NCBI RefSeq assembly: GCF_030733745.1
Contig: NZ_JASHIK010000002.1
Coordinates: 310,001 to 374,000 of the forward strand
From: Stappia sp. MMSF_3263
Lineage (GTDB): Bacteria > Pseudomonadota > Alphaproteobacteria > Rhizobiales > Stappiaceae
Direction: 5' to 3'
Length of the DNA: 64,000 nt
The notes beneath the pieces are model-generated. The model was not told where the DNA came from, ran no database searches, and saw nothing but the letters and a program-made list of their open reading frames with translations. The position numbers were made by a program, and so were the translations under genes. Shown piece by piece: positions 52,524 through 61,618 of this stretch (positions are counted from its first letter, which is position 1; each line of letters starts with the position of its first letter).

Positions 52524-53239
52524 TGTTTCGCGGCAATCTCGCCGGAACCCTGGTCATCGCGGTTCTCGTCGCCGTGATGGTCGCCGCAGTGGTCGCCTTT
52601 CTCCTCGGTGTCGACATGCCGGGCGACGGGCCGATGTTCTCCGACAAGGGGCCGCGCGTCGTCGCGCTTGTCGCGCTGCTCATCGTCATCGGCGGCTCGA
52701 TGCTCGCCGCGCCTCGTCAGGTTTTGGTGCTGCTCAAGTGGCTCGCTGTCTGGGCGTTGCTCGGCCTGTCTCTGGTGACGGCATACACCTATCGCAGCGA
52801 ACTTGACGCCGTCCGGCAGCGCGTGTCGGGAACTCTGCTGCCTGGAACCGCCATGACCGATGCCCGCACGGGTACGATCACCGTGATCCGCGACCGTTCT
52901 CGGCACTACCGGATCAATGCTTCGGTGAACGGCGCGGCCGTCGGGTTCCTCGTCGACACCGGTGCTTCGGTGGTGACCTTGACCGCGCGTGATGCACGCG
53001 CCGCCGGCATCGACACCGCCGCCCTCTCCTATACGGTGCCGGTTTCCACGGCCAACGGGATCAGCCAGGTCGCGGCAATCCGGCTTGAAAGCCTGGAGAT
53101 CGACGGCCTGCGCCTCACGGACCTGCGCGCCTTCGTGGCACGCGAGGAAGCCCTGGAGACGAGCCTTTTCGGGCTTTCGGCGCTTGACCGCCTGAGCAGT
53201 TGGCGTGTCGAGGGCGACAGGCTGATCCTGCAGCCCTGA
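52523..53239 (+). CDS. Membrane retropepsin-like aspartic protease (TIGR02281 type)
   Basis: A 238-residue protein with three transmembrane helices in residues 1-90 and a C-terminal clan AA protease domain from about 110. The catalytic Asp is in FLVDTGASVVTL at about 142-153, the DTGA motif of retroviral-type proteases; YRINASVNG precedes it. Single-Asp domain, so a homodimer is expected. Downstream of DUF1289 in many alphaproteobacteria. Confidence 0.88.
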   Translation: MFRGNLAGTLVIAVLVAVMVAAVVAFLLGVDMPGDGPMFSDKGPRVVALVALLIVIGGSMLAAPRQVLVLLKWLAVWALLGLSLVTAYTYRSELDAVRQRVSGTLLPGTAMTDARTGTITVIRDRSRHYRINASVNGAAVGFLVDTGASVVTLTARDARAAGIDTAALSYTVPVSTANGISQVAAIRLESLEIDGLRLTDLRAFVAREEALETSLFGLSALDRLSSWRVEGDRLILQP

Positions 53240-53260
53240 TCCTTCCGGTAGCAGGTGGCC

Positions 53261-54091
53261 TCAGCCCCACAGGCTCCAGGCGAAGCGGGCTGCGACGCTC
53301 AGCAGGAACAGGCCGAAGAACACCTCGAGCTGGCGGCGCGGCAGCGCATGGGCGATCTTCACGCCGAAGGGCGCGGCGAATGTGGTGATCGGGATGATCA
53401 GCGCGACGCCGAGAAGGTTGACGTAGCCAAGGGAAAACGCGGGAAGGTCGGCCGCGCCCCAGCCCGCCCAGATCATGCCGATGACGCCGGGAATGGAGAT
53501 CAGCACGCCGGTGCCCGACGAGGTCGCCACCGCCTGGTGGATCGGCCGGCCGTAAAGGGTCATGAAGGTGTTGTTCATGACGCCGCCGCCAATGCCCATC
53601 AGCGTCGAGAAGAAGCCGATCAGCATGCCGCAGGCCGCCCGTATCGGGTTCCCCGGGATATCGGATCCCAGTTTCCAGCTCTCGCGGTTGAACAGCATGC
53701 GCAGGCCGACGACGACGGCGATGCCGGCGAAGATGCCCTTGAGCCCGTCGCCCGAAACATAGGCGGCGACAAGGCTGGCGATCAGGACGCCTGCGGGAAC
53801 CGGGATCAGCCAGCTCTTGAGCAGCTCCAGATCGGCCGCGCCGCGCGCCTTGTGCGCCATGAAGGAGCGGATAGAGGTCGGCACGATGATGCCGAGCGAG
53901 GTGGCGACGGAGACATGCATGCGCACAGATTCATCGACGCCCAGCCAGGTCAGGAACTGGTAGAGCACCGGCACGAGGACGGCGCCGCCGCCGATACCGA
54001 ACACGCCGGCAAGCAGGCCAGCCACCGCGCCTGACGCGATGAGAGCGACCACGAGGCCGATGACCTCGCCGTTGATCGACGACAAATCCAT
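53261..54091 (-). CDS. TauE/SafE-family sulfite/sulfonate exporter
   Basis: A 276-residue membrane protein with about eight helices and the family repeats GxGGGxxxVP: GVFGIGGGAVLVPVLYQ at about 28-45 and LMGIGGGVMNNTFM at about 165-178. Anion export of sulfite, sulfonate or similar. Convergent with the protease gene. Confidence 0.9.
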   Translation of the reverse strand: MDLSSINGEVIGLVVALIASGAVAGLLAGVFGIGGGAVLVPVLYQFLTWLGVDESVRMHVSVATSLGIIVPTSIRSFMAHKARGAADLELLKSWLIPVPAGVLIASLVAAYVSGDGLKGIFAGIAVVVGLRMLFNRESWKLGSDIPGNPIRAACGMLIGFFSTLMGIGGGVMNNTFMTLYGRPIHQAVATSSGTGVLISIPGVIGMIWAGWGAADLPAFSLGYVNLLGVALIIPITTFAAPFGVKIAHALPRRQLEVFFGLFLLSVAARFAWSLWG

Positions 54092-54160
54092 GAAAAGCCC
54101 CCAGCAAGGTCGTGAGATGGCGTTGGAGCGAGCCGTCGCGGGAACAGGTGGGATCGGGCT

Positions 54161-55195
54161 CTAGCTTGCGACGGCCCCTGTCATTTCTAACTGACCCAGT
54201 GCGGGCGATTTGTCCAGTGCGGTATCCAGGATCTCTTGCAGCGCCTCGTCGAGAACCTCGATGCCGGCGCCCGGCTTGACCGCATCCACCGTGAGGCGGC
54301 GGCGCCAGGCGCGCGCGCCGGGAACTCCGTGAAACAGGCCCAGCACATGACGCATCAGCTGGTTCGCCCGCATGCCCGCTGCGATCCGCTCCTGCGCGAT
54401 CTCGCGAAAGGCGGCAACCGCCGCCGGCCGGTCGGATGCGGGATCGGCCTGCCCGTGAAACCGGCTGTCGACCCGGGCCAGGATCCAGGGATCGTGATAG
54501 GCGGCGCGCCCGAGCATGACCCCGTCGACATGTTCAAGGTGTTTTTCCGCAGCATCGAGATCGGCGATGCCGCCATTGATGCCGATATAGAGATCCGGCA
54601 GGCGTTCCTTGAGGCGATAGACCCGCTGATAGTCGAGCGGCGGAATGTCCCGGTTCTCCTTCGGCGACAGCCCCTGCAGCCAGGCCTTGCGGGCGTGCAC
54701 CCACAAGGCGTCGACCCCGGCATCGGCGACGGCGTCGGCCATCGCATCGAGCGCGGGTTCCGGGTCCTGTTCATCGACGCCGATGCGGCACTTGACCGTG
54801 ACGGGGATGGAAACCGCCGCCTTCATCCGGTGCACGCATTCGGCAACCAGGCCAGGCTCTTTCATCAGGCAGGCGCCGAAGCGCCCCGACTGCACCCGGT
54901 CCGAGGGGCAGCCGACATTGATGTTGACCTCGTCATAGCCGTAAGCCTCGACGATGCGCGCCGCCTCGACCATCTCGGCCGGATCCGAACCGCCGAGCTG
55001 GCAGGCGACGGGATGTTCCAGCGCGTCAAAGCCGATCAGCCTGTCGCGATCGCCATGGATCACCGCCGCCGAGGCAACCATCTCGGTATAGAGCAAGGCC
55101 TGGCGCGACAGCACACGATGGAACGCCCGGCAGTTCCGGTCGGTCCATTCCATCATCGGGGCGACGGCAATCCTGTGGTCGTTATACGCGTTCAT
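54161..55195 (-). CDS. dusA: tRNA-dihydrouridine(20/20a) synthase
   Basis: A 344-residue FMN enzyme reducing U20/U20a of tRNA. Marks are APMMEWTDRNCR at about 12, NVGCPSDRVQSGRFGACLM with the catalytic Cys at about 108, VKCRIGVDEQD, and the DusA-specific C-terminal region. ATG 55195 is used; the upstream open frame is not family-like. Confidence 0.94.
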   Translation of the reverse strand: MNAYNDHRIAVAPMMEWTDRNCRAFHRVLSRQALLYTEMVASAAVIHGDRDRLIGFDALEHPVACQLGGSDPAEMVEAARIVEAYGYDEVNINVGCPSDRVQSGRFGACLMKEPGLVAECVHRMKAAVSIPVTVKCRIGVDEQDPEPALDAMADAVADAGVDALWVHARKAWLQGLSPKENRDIPPLDYQRVYRLKERLPDLYIGINGGIADLDAAEKHLEHVDGVMLGRAAYHDPWILARVDSRFHGQADPASDRPAAVAAFREIAQERIAAGMRANQLMRHVLGLFHGVPGARAWRRRLTVDAVKPGAGIEVLDEALQEILDTALDKSPALGQLEMTGAVAS

Positions 55196-55416
55196 CGGCT
55201 TTGCATTCGGGAACCTGGAACCGGGCACGCATGGCCAGGTGCGGTGGCCAGATACATGTTCGTCGAACATGGGTCGGCTGTCTCGCGACGACAATGCCGT
55301 CGGCGGCGACGGCGCGTTCTAGCAGCTTCCGCCGCAAACCGGAACCGGCAACGCCCGCCCCGTTCAAATGAAGAGCGCCCCCGCACGCCCCTCGCCCGGC
55401 GGCGGTTGCGGTCCGG

Positions 55417-55728
55417 TTACACGCTCCCGGCCTTCTCGATCACCAGAACCCTGGCCGGGCCATCCGGGTGCGCGACATGTTCATCGCCGCTCTCCGCGTG
55501 AAAGACGTCCCCGACTGCCAGCCGCCAGATCTCCTCCCTGCCGTTCCTGCGCGTGTGCATGTCGACCGCGCCATCAAGGACGACGAAAACCTCCGGACCG
55601 TCGTTGACGTGCCATTTGTAGGGTGCGTCGGTCCAGTGCAGCCGCACCGTCGCGCCCTCGATGTTCTCGATGTCGAGCGCGTCCCAGGCCCTGGTGCCGG
55701 TGAACTCTTTCGCGGTGACTTTTCTCAT
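55417..55728 (-). CDS. Cupin-domain protein
   Basis: A 103-residue single cupin: KWHVNDGPEVFVVLDGAVDMH (motif 1 with His and Glu metal ligands) and HAESGDEHVAHPDGPARVLVIEK (motif 2). Near-perfect RBS CAGGAGGTCAG. It is divergent from an Lrp-type gene with a 78-base gap holding an AAGCTG-N9-CAGCTT inverted repeat. Function unknown; may bind a small acid or oxidise a cluster metabolite. Confidence 0.85.
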   Translation of the reverse strand: MRKVTAKEFTGTRAWDALDIENIEGATVRLHWTDAPYKWHVNDGPEVFVVLDGAVDMHTRRNGREEIWRLAVGDVFHAESGDEHVAHPDGPARVLVIEKAGSV

Positions 55729-55766
55729 GCTGACCTCCTGTCTTGGGAGCTTGTATATTCCTCCGG

Positions 55767-55787
55767 AAGCTGCCATCCGGACAGCTT
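55767..55787. promoter_or_regulatory. Inverted repeat between cupin and Lrp genes
   Basis: AAGCTG (55767-55772) and CAGCTT (55782-55787), 9-bp spacer; the surrounding bases also repeat TCCGGA. Likely binding site of the Lrp-type regulator next to it (inference). Confidence 0.5.
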
Positions 55788-55806
55788 GCGAACCGACGTA
55801 AGCGGC

Positions 55807-56244
55807 ATGCGTATCGAGGGAAAATTGGCTCTGGACAGGACAGACAAGCGAATACTGGCCGCGCTTGAGCGAAACGCCCGCATCAGCTTCGCCGCACTGG
55901 GGCGCCAGATCAACCTGTCCCGCACCGCCGTCCAGGACCGCGTGACCCGGCTGGAGGCAGACGGGGTCATCCGGGGCTACAGGGCCGAGATCGCGGAGGA
56001 AGCCGGTGGCCTGATGCACGCCCTCCTGTTCGTGGAGATCGCCGTGCGCCCCTGCGAGCCGGCGCTGCAATGGCTGGCATCGCTCGAAGGCGTTTGCGAG
56101 GTGTTCTCGCTTTCCGGAGAGGTCGATGCCGTTGCCAGATGCGTCATCGCCTCGCCCGAGGCCCTCGCCGGCCTCAATGACCGGGTCAGGTCCAGCGACA
56201 TGATCTCGTCCTCGAGATCGCACATCATCCTCAACCATCGATAG
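55807..56244 (+). CDS. Short Lrp/AsnC-family regulator
   Basis: A 145-residue feast/famine regulator. HTH: LDRTDKRILAALERNARISFAALGRQINLSRTAVQDRVTRLEADGVI; a RAM domain from about 68. Ligand site not obvious. Its start ATG 55807 fits the family. Location between the cupin and the biosynthetic operon makes it the best candidate cluster regulator. Confidence 0.88.
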   Translation: MRIEGKLALDRTDKRILAALERNARISFAALGRQINLSRTAVQDRVTRLEADGVIRGYRAEIAEEAGGLMHALLFVEIAVRPCEPALQWLASLEGVCEVFSLSGEVDAVARCVIASPEALAGLNDRVRSSDMISSSRSHIILNHR

Positions 56245-56355
56245 CGTGCCGGTCGCCGAGGCCTGACGGAACGTTGAACTCCGCGCACCCGCGTCCTCAA
56301 GCCCGCTCCCGCCCCGGCAGCGAGCCATTTCCATCTCAAGTTATATGCAAATAGT

Positions 56356-56370
56356 ATTACAACCTGTAAT
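56356..56370. promoter_or_regulatory. Inverted repeat ATTACA-N3-TGTAAT before the biosynthetic operon
   Basis: Perfect 6-3-6 inverted repeat in an AT-rich patch, 97 bases before the first ATG of the operon. Confidence 0.6.
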
Positions 56371-56409
56371 TGCTCTCACTGGAAATGCAGTCTATCGTTC
56401 TCTTACTCT

Positions 56410-56428
56410 AGGTCATCATACCTGACCT
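56410..56428. promoter_or_regulatory. Inverted repeat AGGTCA-N7-TGACCT before the biosynthetic operon
   Basis: Perfect 6-7-6 inverted repeat 38 bases before the first ATG; an inner AGGT/ACCT pair is also present. With the upstream repeat, this suggests control by one or two regulators. Confidence 0.6.
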
Positions 56429-56466
56429 TATGGGTCGCCGCATCGTCATTGCTTCCAGGTGAGACC

Positions 56467-57774
56467 ATGCCCAATGCGCACTCCATTGCCGCAAGTCCTC
56501 ATCACCCTGGGGAATCTTCCGTAAGGTCGTATTCACGAACATTCCCGGTCGTCTTCGACAGGGCCCGCGGCCCCTATCTCGAATGCATCTCCGGCGAGAC
56601 CTATATCGACTTCTTCTGCGGCGCGGGGTCGCTGAATTACGGTCACAACGCCACCGAACTGAAAGAGGCCGTCGCCAGGTATCTCGCCGAGGACCGCATC
56701 CTGCACGGCATGGACATGATGACGGCGGCCAAGTTCGAATTTCTCGAGGTGTTCGCCTCGCAGATCCTCGCCCCGCGCAACATGGACTACCGCCTGCAGT
56801 TTTGCGGACCGACCGGAACCAATGCGGTCGAGGCCGCGCTGAAGCTTGCACGCAAGGTCAAGAAGCGCCGGCACGTCATCGCCTTCTCCAACGCCTTTCA
56901 TGGCGTCAGCATGGGCTCGCTCGCCGTGACCGCCAGCGCCAAGAAGCGCTCCGGCTCGCATCTGCCTCTGCGCGACACCTATTTCTTTCCCTATGAGGGG
57001 TTCGCCGGCGGGATCGACACGCTCGACCTTTTGGAAAGCTGCATCGGCCGGGCCGGCAGCGGCTACGAGCTTCCAGCGGCACTGATCCTGGAAACCGTGC
57101 AGGGCGAAGGCGGCGTCAATATCGGCTCGCAGGCGTTCCTGCAAGGCATCGCGGCGTTCTGCCGCCGGCACGACATCCTGCTGATCGTCGACGACATCCA
57201 GATGGGTTGCGGCCGCACGGGGCCGTTCTTCAGCTTCGAGCGTTTCGGGATCGAGCCCGACATCATCTGCCTGTCGAAATCCCTGTCCGGCTTCGGCCTG
57301 CCCTTCTCCCTCGTCCTGATGAAGCCCGAGCTCGATATCTGGCAGCCGGGCGAGCACGCGGGAACCTTTCGCGGCAACAATCTCGCCTTCGTCGCGGCGA
57401 CCCAGGCGATCCGCACCTTCTGGAGCGACGGCCGGGCCAGCCGAAGCGCGGCCGCGATCGAAACCTCGATGCGCAACTGGGGCGCGCGGTTGCGGCAGGC
57501 CCATGGCGAGATCCGCGACATTCGCGGGCGCGGCGCGATCTGGGGCGTGGAACTCGACACGCCGGGACGGGCCTCGGCCATCACCCGCCTGTGTTTCGAG
57601 CACAACCTTCTGATCGACACATGCGGCCCGTCCGGATCGGTCATCAAGGTGATGCCCCCGGTCGTCATCGAGGAAGAGATTTTCAATCACGGCATGCAGA
57701 TCCTCGCCGACTGCACCGAAACGGTGCTGCACGCCGGAAAAACGGAGGGGCCGGCATGCATATCGGCATCGTGA
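56467..57774 (+). CDS. EctB-like class III aminotransferase
   Basis: A 435-residue PLP aminotransferase, closest in pattern to diaminobutyrate-2-oxoglutarate transaminase (EctB): DFFCGAGSLNYGHN-like N-terminus, RLQFCGPTGTNAVEAALKLARK, and the PLP Lys K271 in CLSKSLSGFGLP. ATG 56467 is chosen with AGGTGAG before; an earlier TTG is discarded. EctB makes 2,4-diaminobutyrate from aspartate semialdehyde; whether this enzyme does is not shown. First gene of the operon; the next gene begins 19 bases inside its end. No ectA or ectC nearby. Confidence 0.88.
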   Translation: MPNAHSIAASPHHPGESSVRSYSRTFPVVFDRARGPYLECISGETYIDFFCGAGSLNYGHNATELKEAVARYLAEDRILHGMDMMTAAKFEFLEVFASQILAPRNMDYRLQFCGPTGTNAVEAALKLARKVKKRRHVIAFSNAFHGVSMGSLAVTASAKKRSGSHLPLRDTYFFPYEGFAGGIDTLDLLESCIGRAGSGYELPAALILETVQGEGGVNIGSQAFLQGIAAFCRRHDILLIVDDIQMGCGRTGPFFSFERFGIEPDIICLSKSLSGFGLPFSLVLMKPELDIWQPGEHAGTFRGNNLAFVAATQAIRTFWSDGRASRSAAAIETSMRNWGARLRQAHGEIRDIRGRGAIWGVELDTPGRASAITRLCFEHNLLIDTCGPSGSVIKVMPPVVIEEEIFNHGMQILADCTETVLHAGKTEGPACISAS

Positions 57775-58799
57775 TGGAATGCGACCTGCGTCCCGGACGG
57801 GGCGAGGCCGCCGCCTTCACCGAGGCGTTCGAGATCACCGAGCATGCCGACCGCTGCGGCATCGACTCGCTGTGGATGGTGGAGCGGCACTTCGCCGGCG
57901 AGGATGCGGCAAAGGGCACGATGGGCGCCGGCATCCCGTCCGTGTCGTCGACGCCGATGGTGATCGCCAGCGCGCTGGCCGCCCGCACAAGCCGCATCCG
58001 CATCGGCATCGGCGTCAGCATCCTGCCCCTGCACAATCCGGTCGGCATCGCCGAGGACGCCGCCGCGCTCGATCACATTTGCGGCGGACGGCTCGAGTTC
58101 GGCGTCGGCCGCAGCATGGACGAGAAGGCCTATGGCGGCTTCGGCGTCGACTTCGCCGAAAGCACGGCGCGCCAGGAAGAGGCGCTGGAGATCATCAAGG
58201 GGCTGTGGACCAACGAGACATACGGCCACCAGGGCAAGCACTACAGTTTCGAACCCGTCAATCTCGTGCCGCGCCCGCTGCAACAACCGCACCCGCCGAT
58301 CTGGTTCGCCATCAACCGCAAGGAGGCGTTCCATCATCTGGGGCGGATGGGCTACCCGATCCTTATCGGCCTGCGCGGCATGACCGTTCCCCAACTGAAG
58401 GACTGCGTCGACCTCTACCGCGCGTCGTGGAAAGCGGCCGGCCACGAGGGCGCCGCGCGGGTGCTGCTGCGCGCACCCATCCATGTGGGCCGTGACACAC
58501 GCTCCGGCCAGGAAGAGCCGCGCGCAAGCACCATGGCCGCCATCGAGCGGCAGTCGCGCAAGTACAAGGTCGAGATGCCCTCCTATGCGGAGCTTCTCAA
58601 GGACAAGCTGATCTATGGCGGGCCGCGCGATGTCGCCCGCCGGCTGTCGGAAATCGTCGACTATCTCGACGTCGAGGGGGTCATCGCCGAGTGCAATCTC
58701 GGCGGCCGGCTGCCCCAGGCGACCATCGAGCAATCCCTCACCTATCTGGGCACCGAGGTGCGTGACCTGATGAACAAGGAAAGGCTGGCTTATGCCTGA
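57756..58799 (+). CDS. Luciferase-like flavin-dependent monooxygenase
   Basis: A 347-residue LLM-class oxidoreductase: MHIGIVMECDLRPGRGEAAAF start, then DSLWMVERHFAGE, RIRIGIGVSILPLHNPVGIAEDAAALDH and GRLEFGVGRSM. Needs reduced FMN and O2, typically oxidising amines, aldehydes or aromatic rings. No flavin reductase gene is nearby. Strong RBS GGAGGGG. Overlaps both the aminotransferase (19 bases) and the radical SAM gene (8 bases). Confidence 0.9.
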   Translation: MHIGIVMECDLRPGRGEAAAFTEAFEITEHADRCGIDSLWMVERHFAGEDAAKGTMGAGIPSVSSTPMVIASALAARTSRIRIGIGVSILPLHNPVGIAEDAAALDHICGGRLEFGVGRSMDEKAYGGFGVDFAESTARQEEALEIIKGLWTNETYGHQGKHYSFEPVNLVPRPLQQPHPPIWFAINRKEAFHHLGRMGYPILIGLRGMTVPQLKDCVDLYRASWKAAGHEGAARVLLRAPIHVGRDTRSGQEEPRASTMAAIERQSRKYKVEMPSYAELLKDKLIYGGPRDVARRLSEIVDYLDVEGVIAECNLGGRLPQATIEQSLTYLGTEVRDLMNKERLAYA

Positions 58800-60465
58800 C
58801 ACATTCCAGCGACTGTACGAAGTCATCGACACGCCCCGCTTCGCGCAAGGCGGCGTGCCGCGCATCACCACCCGCAAGAGCGCCGAGGATTTCGCTCCCC
58901 GTGACGAGGGCCTCGACGTCCTGCTGATCAACACGCCGGTGCGCGAGTGGTCCTATCCCAACGTGCTGCCGATCGGTCAAGGCTATGTCGCGGCAGGCGC
59001 CATCATGGACGGGCACCGCCTCACCCGGCTCGATCTCAACGCCGACCGGCGCGTGCCGATCAGCACGCTCGATCCCGGTTACGACGCCTGGCTCTTCGCA
59101 CGCCTGGACGAGGCCCTGGCCGGCGAGCCGGACGTCATCGGCATCGGCGGGATCATCACCCAGTATGCTCAGATCAAGAAGATCTGCGCCTATTGCAAGG
59201 ACAAGCTGCCCGACGTGCCGATCGTCCTTGGTGGCGGCGTCGCCTCGGCCATGCCCGACTTCATGCTGAAGCACCTGCCGGTGGACTACGTCTCCCAGCA
59301 CGAGGGCGAGCTCACCTTTTCGGAGATCCTGCACCGCATCGAGATGGGCGCATCCATGCAGGGCGTCGCCGGGGTCACCTACTACGAGACCGACAGCCGC
59401 GGCGAGAAAACGGAGATCCGCCGCAACCCGCCGCGCCGGACAATGACCGCCGAACAGCTCGGTCACATGCCCTGGCCGCTCCGCCACCTGTGGGACATCG
59501 AGAACACCTACCGCGTCAATCCGGTCGGTCACCTCAACCAGGGGCGCAAATGGAACCAGGGCGCGCCCGAGTCGGGCGGTAAATTCTCGGCCGAGATGAT
59601 CGCCTCGCGCGGCTGCCCCTACACCTGCGAATACTGCTTCTCCGACTATCTGGGCACGGCCTACCGCTCACGCCCGCCCGCCGACGTGGTGCGCGAGATG
59701 GAATATCTGCACTACGAATACGGGGTTGAGTACATCGAAGTCCTCGATGACCTGATGCTCACCTCCTACAAGTGGGCTCTCGAATTCTACGCGGAGCTCC
59801 ACAAGAGCGGGTTGCCCAAGCGCGGCGTCGAGTGGGGCGGCACTTGCCGCACCAACATCCTGGCAAACGACATCGTCCGCGCCGCACGCGAGGGGCGCGG
59901 CAACATGCTCGAACTCGGCCACGACGCAGGGCTGCGCCGGGTCGCCTATGGCGTGGAAACGGGCAGCCCGACAATCCTCAAGGTGATCGACAAGTCCGGA
60001 CAGACGCCGGCGACGATCAAGACCGCGGTGCAGGAGACCGTCCGGGTGCTCGGCTATGCCTCCTGTTCCTTCATGTTCGGTTCGCCCGGAGAGACGGCGG
60101 AGACCATTCGCGAAACCGTCGACCTGTGCATCGATATGGACTACCGGCCGGAAGTGTTCTTCTTCACCACCGCCTATCCCGGCACGGTGTTCTGGCAGCT
60201 CGCCCTCGACAAGGGACTGATCCGCAAGTCGGTCGACGGCATCGTCGGCCCTGCCGACGACAGTATCATCGAGCGCTACCTGATGGGGCTTGGCGAACAG
60301 GGCGATGCGGTGCGCACCAATTTCAGCGACATGCCCGACGATGTGTTGCTGGAGCTTACCAACCAGGCGGCCCAGGACCTCAACTCCCACAATTCCCACA
60401 GGCATCCCTACCAGGACGGCGCGCCGAACAGCATCGTTCGGGACGCCACCCACGCAACGATCTGA
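58792..60465 (+). CDS. Cobalamin-binding class B radical SAM enzyme
   Basis: A 557-residue protein. The N-terminal B12-binding-like domain (about 40-180) lacks a clear DxHxxG motif but has the GQGYVAAGAIMDGHR and GIGGIITQY pattern. The radical SAM cluster is C275, C279, C282 in SRGCPYTCEYC. The C-terminal domain is long. Members of this class methylate carbon or phosphorus or do ring closures. ATG 58792 overlaps the previous stop. The most unusual enzyme of the operon. Confidence 0.9.
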   Translation: MPDTFQRLYEVIDTPRFAQGGVPRITTRKSAEDFAPRDEGLDVLLINTPVREWSYPNVLPIGQGYVAAGAIMDGHRLTRLDLNADRRVPISTLDPGYDAWLFARLDEALAGEPDVIGIGGIITQYAQIKKICAYCKDKLPDVPIVLGGGVASAMPDFMLKHLPVDYVSQHEGELTFSEILHRIEMGASMQGVAGVTYYETDSRGEKTEIRRNPPRRTMTAEQLGHMPWPLRHLWDIENTYRVNPVGHLNQGRKWNQGAPESGGKFSAEMIASRGCPYTCEYCFSDYLGTAYRSRPPADVVREMEYLHYEYGVEYIEVLDDLMLTSYKWALEFYAELHKSGLPKRGVEWGGTCRTNILANDIVRAAREGRGNMLELGHDAGLRRVAYGVETGSPTILKVIDKSGQTPATIKTAVQETVRVLGYASCSFMFGSPGETAETIRETVDLCIDMDYRPEVFFFTTAYPGTVFWQLALDKGLIRKSVDGIVGPADDSIIERYLMGLGEQGDAVRTNFSDMPDDVLLELTNQAAQDLNSHNSHRHPYQDGAPNSIVRDATHATI

Positions 60466-60491
60466 TCGCGGGCAGCAGGGAGGAAACGGTC

Positions 60492-61466
60492 ATGCTCAAG
60501 ACAAGCTTCGACCGGCAGAAACACTGGGAAACATCGCCGCGGGTCACCTCGCTGGTGGACGCGTTCGAGGCGATCGCCGCGGGGCGTTCGGGCTATCCGT
60601 CGAAACGCGAGGTGACCGCCGATCTGTCGCTGTTCGACGGACGGGAGGACATTGTCGCCTTCCACGAGCGCTACATGGGCTATAGCGGCACGTTCAACGC
60701 CCATTTCCTGGCCAGCATCCCTTACGTGCTTGAGGAGGAATGCCGTCTGGGCAACGCAATGACCGCCTATCTGACGGGCAAGAGCCGCAACCTTCGACGG
60801 ACGGCTCACCTCCAGACCGTCGGCAACGCGGAGGCCGTCATCGCGCGAACCGTCGTCGCGGCAAGCGGGGGGCACATCGCGTCGCTGTCGAACAGTCCGA
60901 CGGACGCCAACCGCCGCGAGTTCGAGCGCAACCGTCCGCCCGACTGCCATTTTCACCTCGGCCCCTATTTCGAGCTCGACCGGCACCGCATCCGCAACAC
61001 GCCGGAGCTTGCCCGCTTTTCCGAGGGCTTCGACATCATCTACGAGGACACGGCCTTCCAGATGTACGGCCCCGACCGTCACGAGCAGGTGCCCTTCGTG
61101 CTGCAGAACCTGCGACGGGACGGCATCTTCGTCTGCCTGGAAAAGTGCTCCCATGCCAGCCGCGAGGAATATCTGCGGCGGGAGCTGGTCAAGGACCGCG
61201 ATTTCAAGTCGAGATATTTCGATGCCGGCCAGCTTGAGGAGAAGGAGTTCATCCTTGGCGAAATGGTCAAGGGTCAGGTTCCGCTCGAGCATGTCGTCGA
61301 CGCGATCCGGATCGAGCTGCGCTATGTGGAATTGATCTGGAACTCCGGCAACTTCTACATGCTTGCAGCCTCGGACGACTGGGCCGAACTGCAGGCCTTC
61401 AAGGCATTGCTCGGACCGGTCTGCATTCCTGACGCATACGTGTTCGACTTCCCGCGCTCGCTTTAA
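60492..61466 (+). CDS. Methyltransferase-like protein of unknown family
   Basis: A 324-residue soluble protein with no family I recognise. Residues about 95-230 show a Rossmann-type alternation consistent with a class I methyltransferase: [25 protein letters not shown] (motif I-like, weak), [14 protein letters not shown] (motif II-like) and [13 protein letters not shown] (motif III-like). A canonical GxGxG is absent. RBS AGGGAGGAAA. It follows the radical SAM gene by 26 bases and is therefore part of the operon. Confidence 0.7.
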   Translation: MLKTSFDRQKHWETSPRVTSLVDAFEAIAAGRSGYPSKREVTADLSLFDGREDIVAFHERYMGYSGTFNAHFLASIPYVLEEECRLGNAMTAYLTGKSRNLRRTAHLQTVGNAEAVIARTVVAASGGHIASLSNSPTDANRREFERNRPPDCHFHLGPYFELDRHRIRNTPELARFSEGFDIIYEDTAFQMYGPDRHEQVPFVLQNLRRDGIFVCLEKCSHASREEYLRRELVKDRDFKSRYFDAGQLEEKEFILGEMVKGQVPLEHVVDAIRIELRYVELIWNSGNFYMLAASDDWAELQAFKALLGPVCIPDAYVFDFPRSL

Positions 61467-61618
61467 AGTGGTATCGACATTGGAAGGCTTGGATGCGCGA
61501 CCTCTCGCGCAGCCAGGCGTTCAGCCGTTTTCACCCTTGCCGGCCTGCAACCTTGCAGCGCAAACCACTTGATCCACCCGACGAAACAGTCCCATCGTTT
61601 TCCGGAAAGACACTGCAC

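Noticed and set aside
50324-52906. 860-codon frame on the minus strand
   Set aside because: Antisense to cobS and the DUF900 gene; low complexity, no domain.
56467-57774. Ectoine biosynthesis
   Set aside because: EctB-like only; neither ectA nor ectC is beside it and the other genes do not fit.
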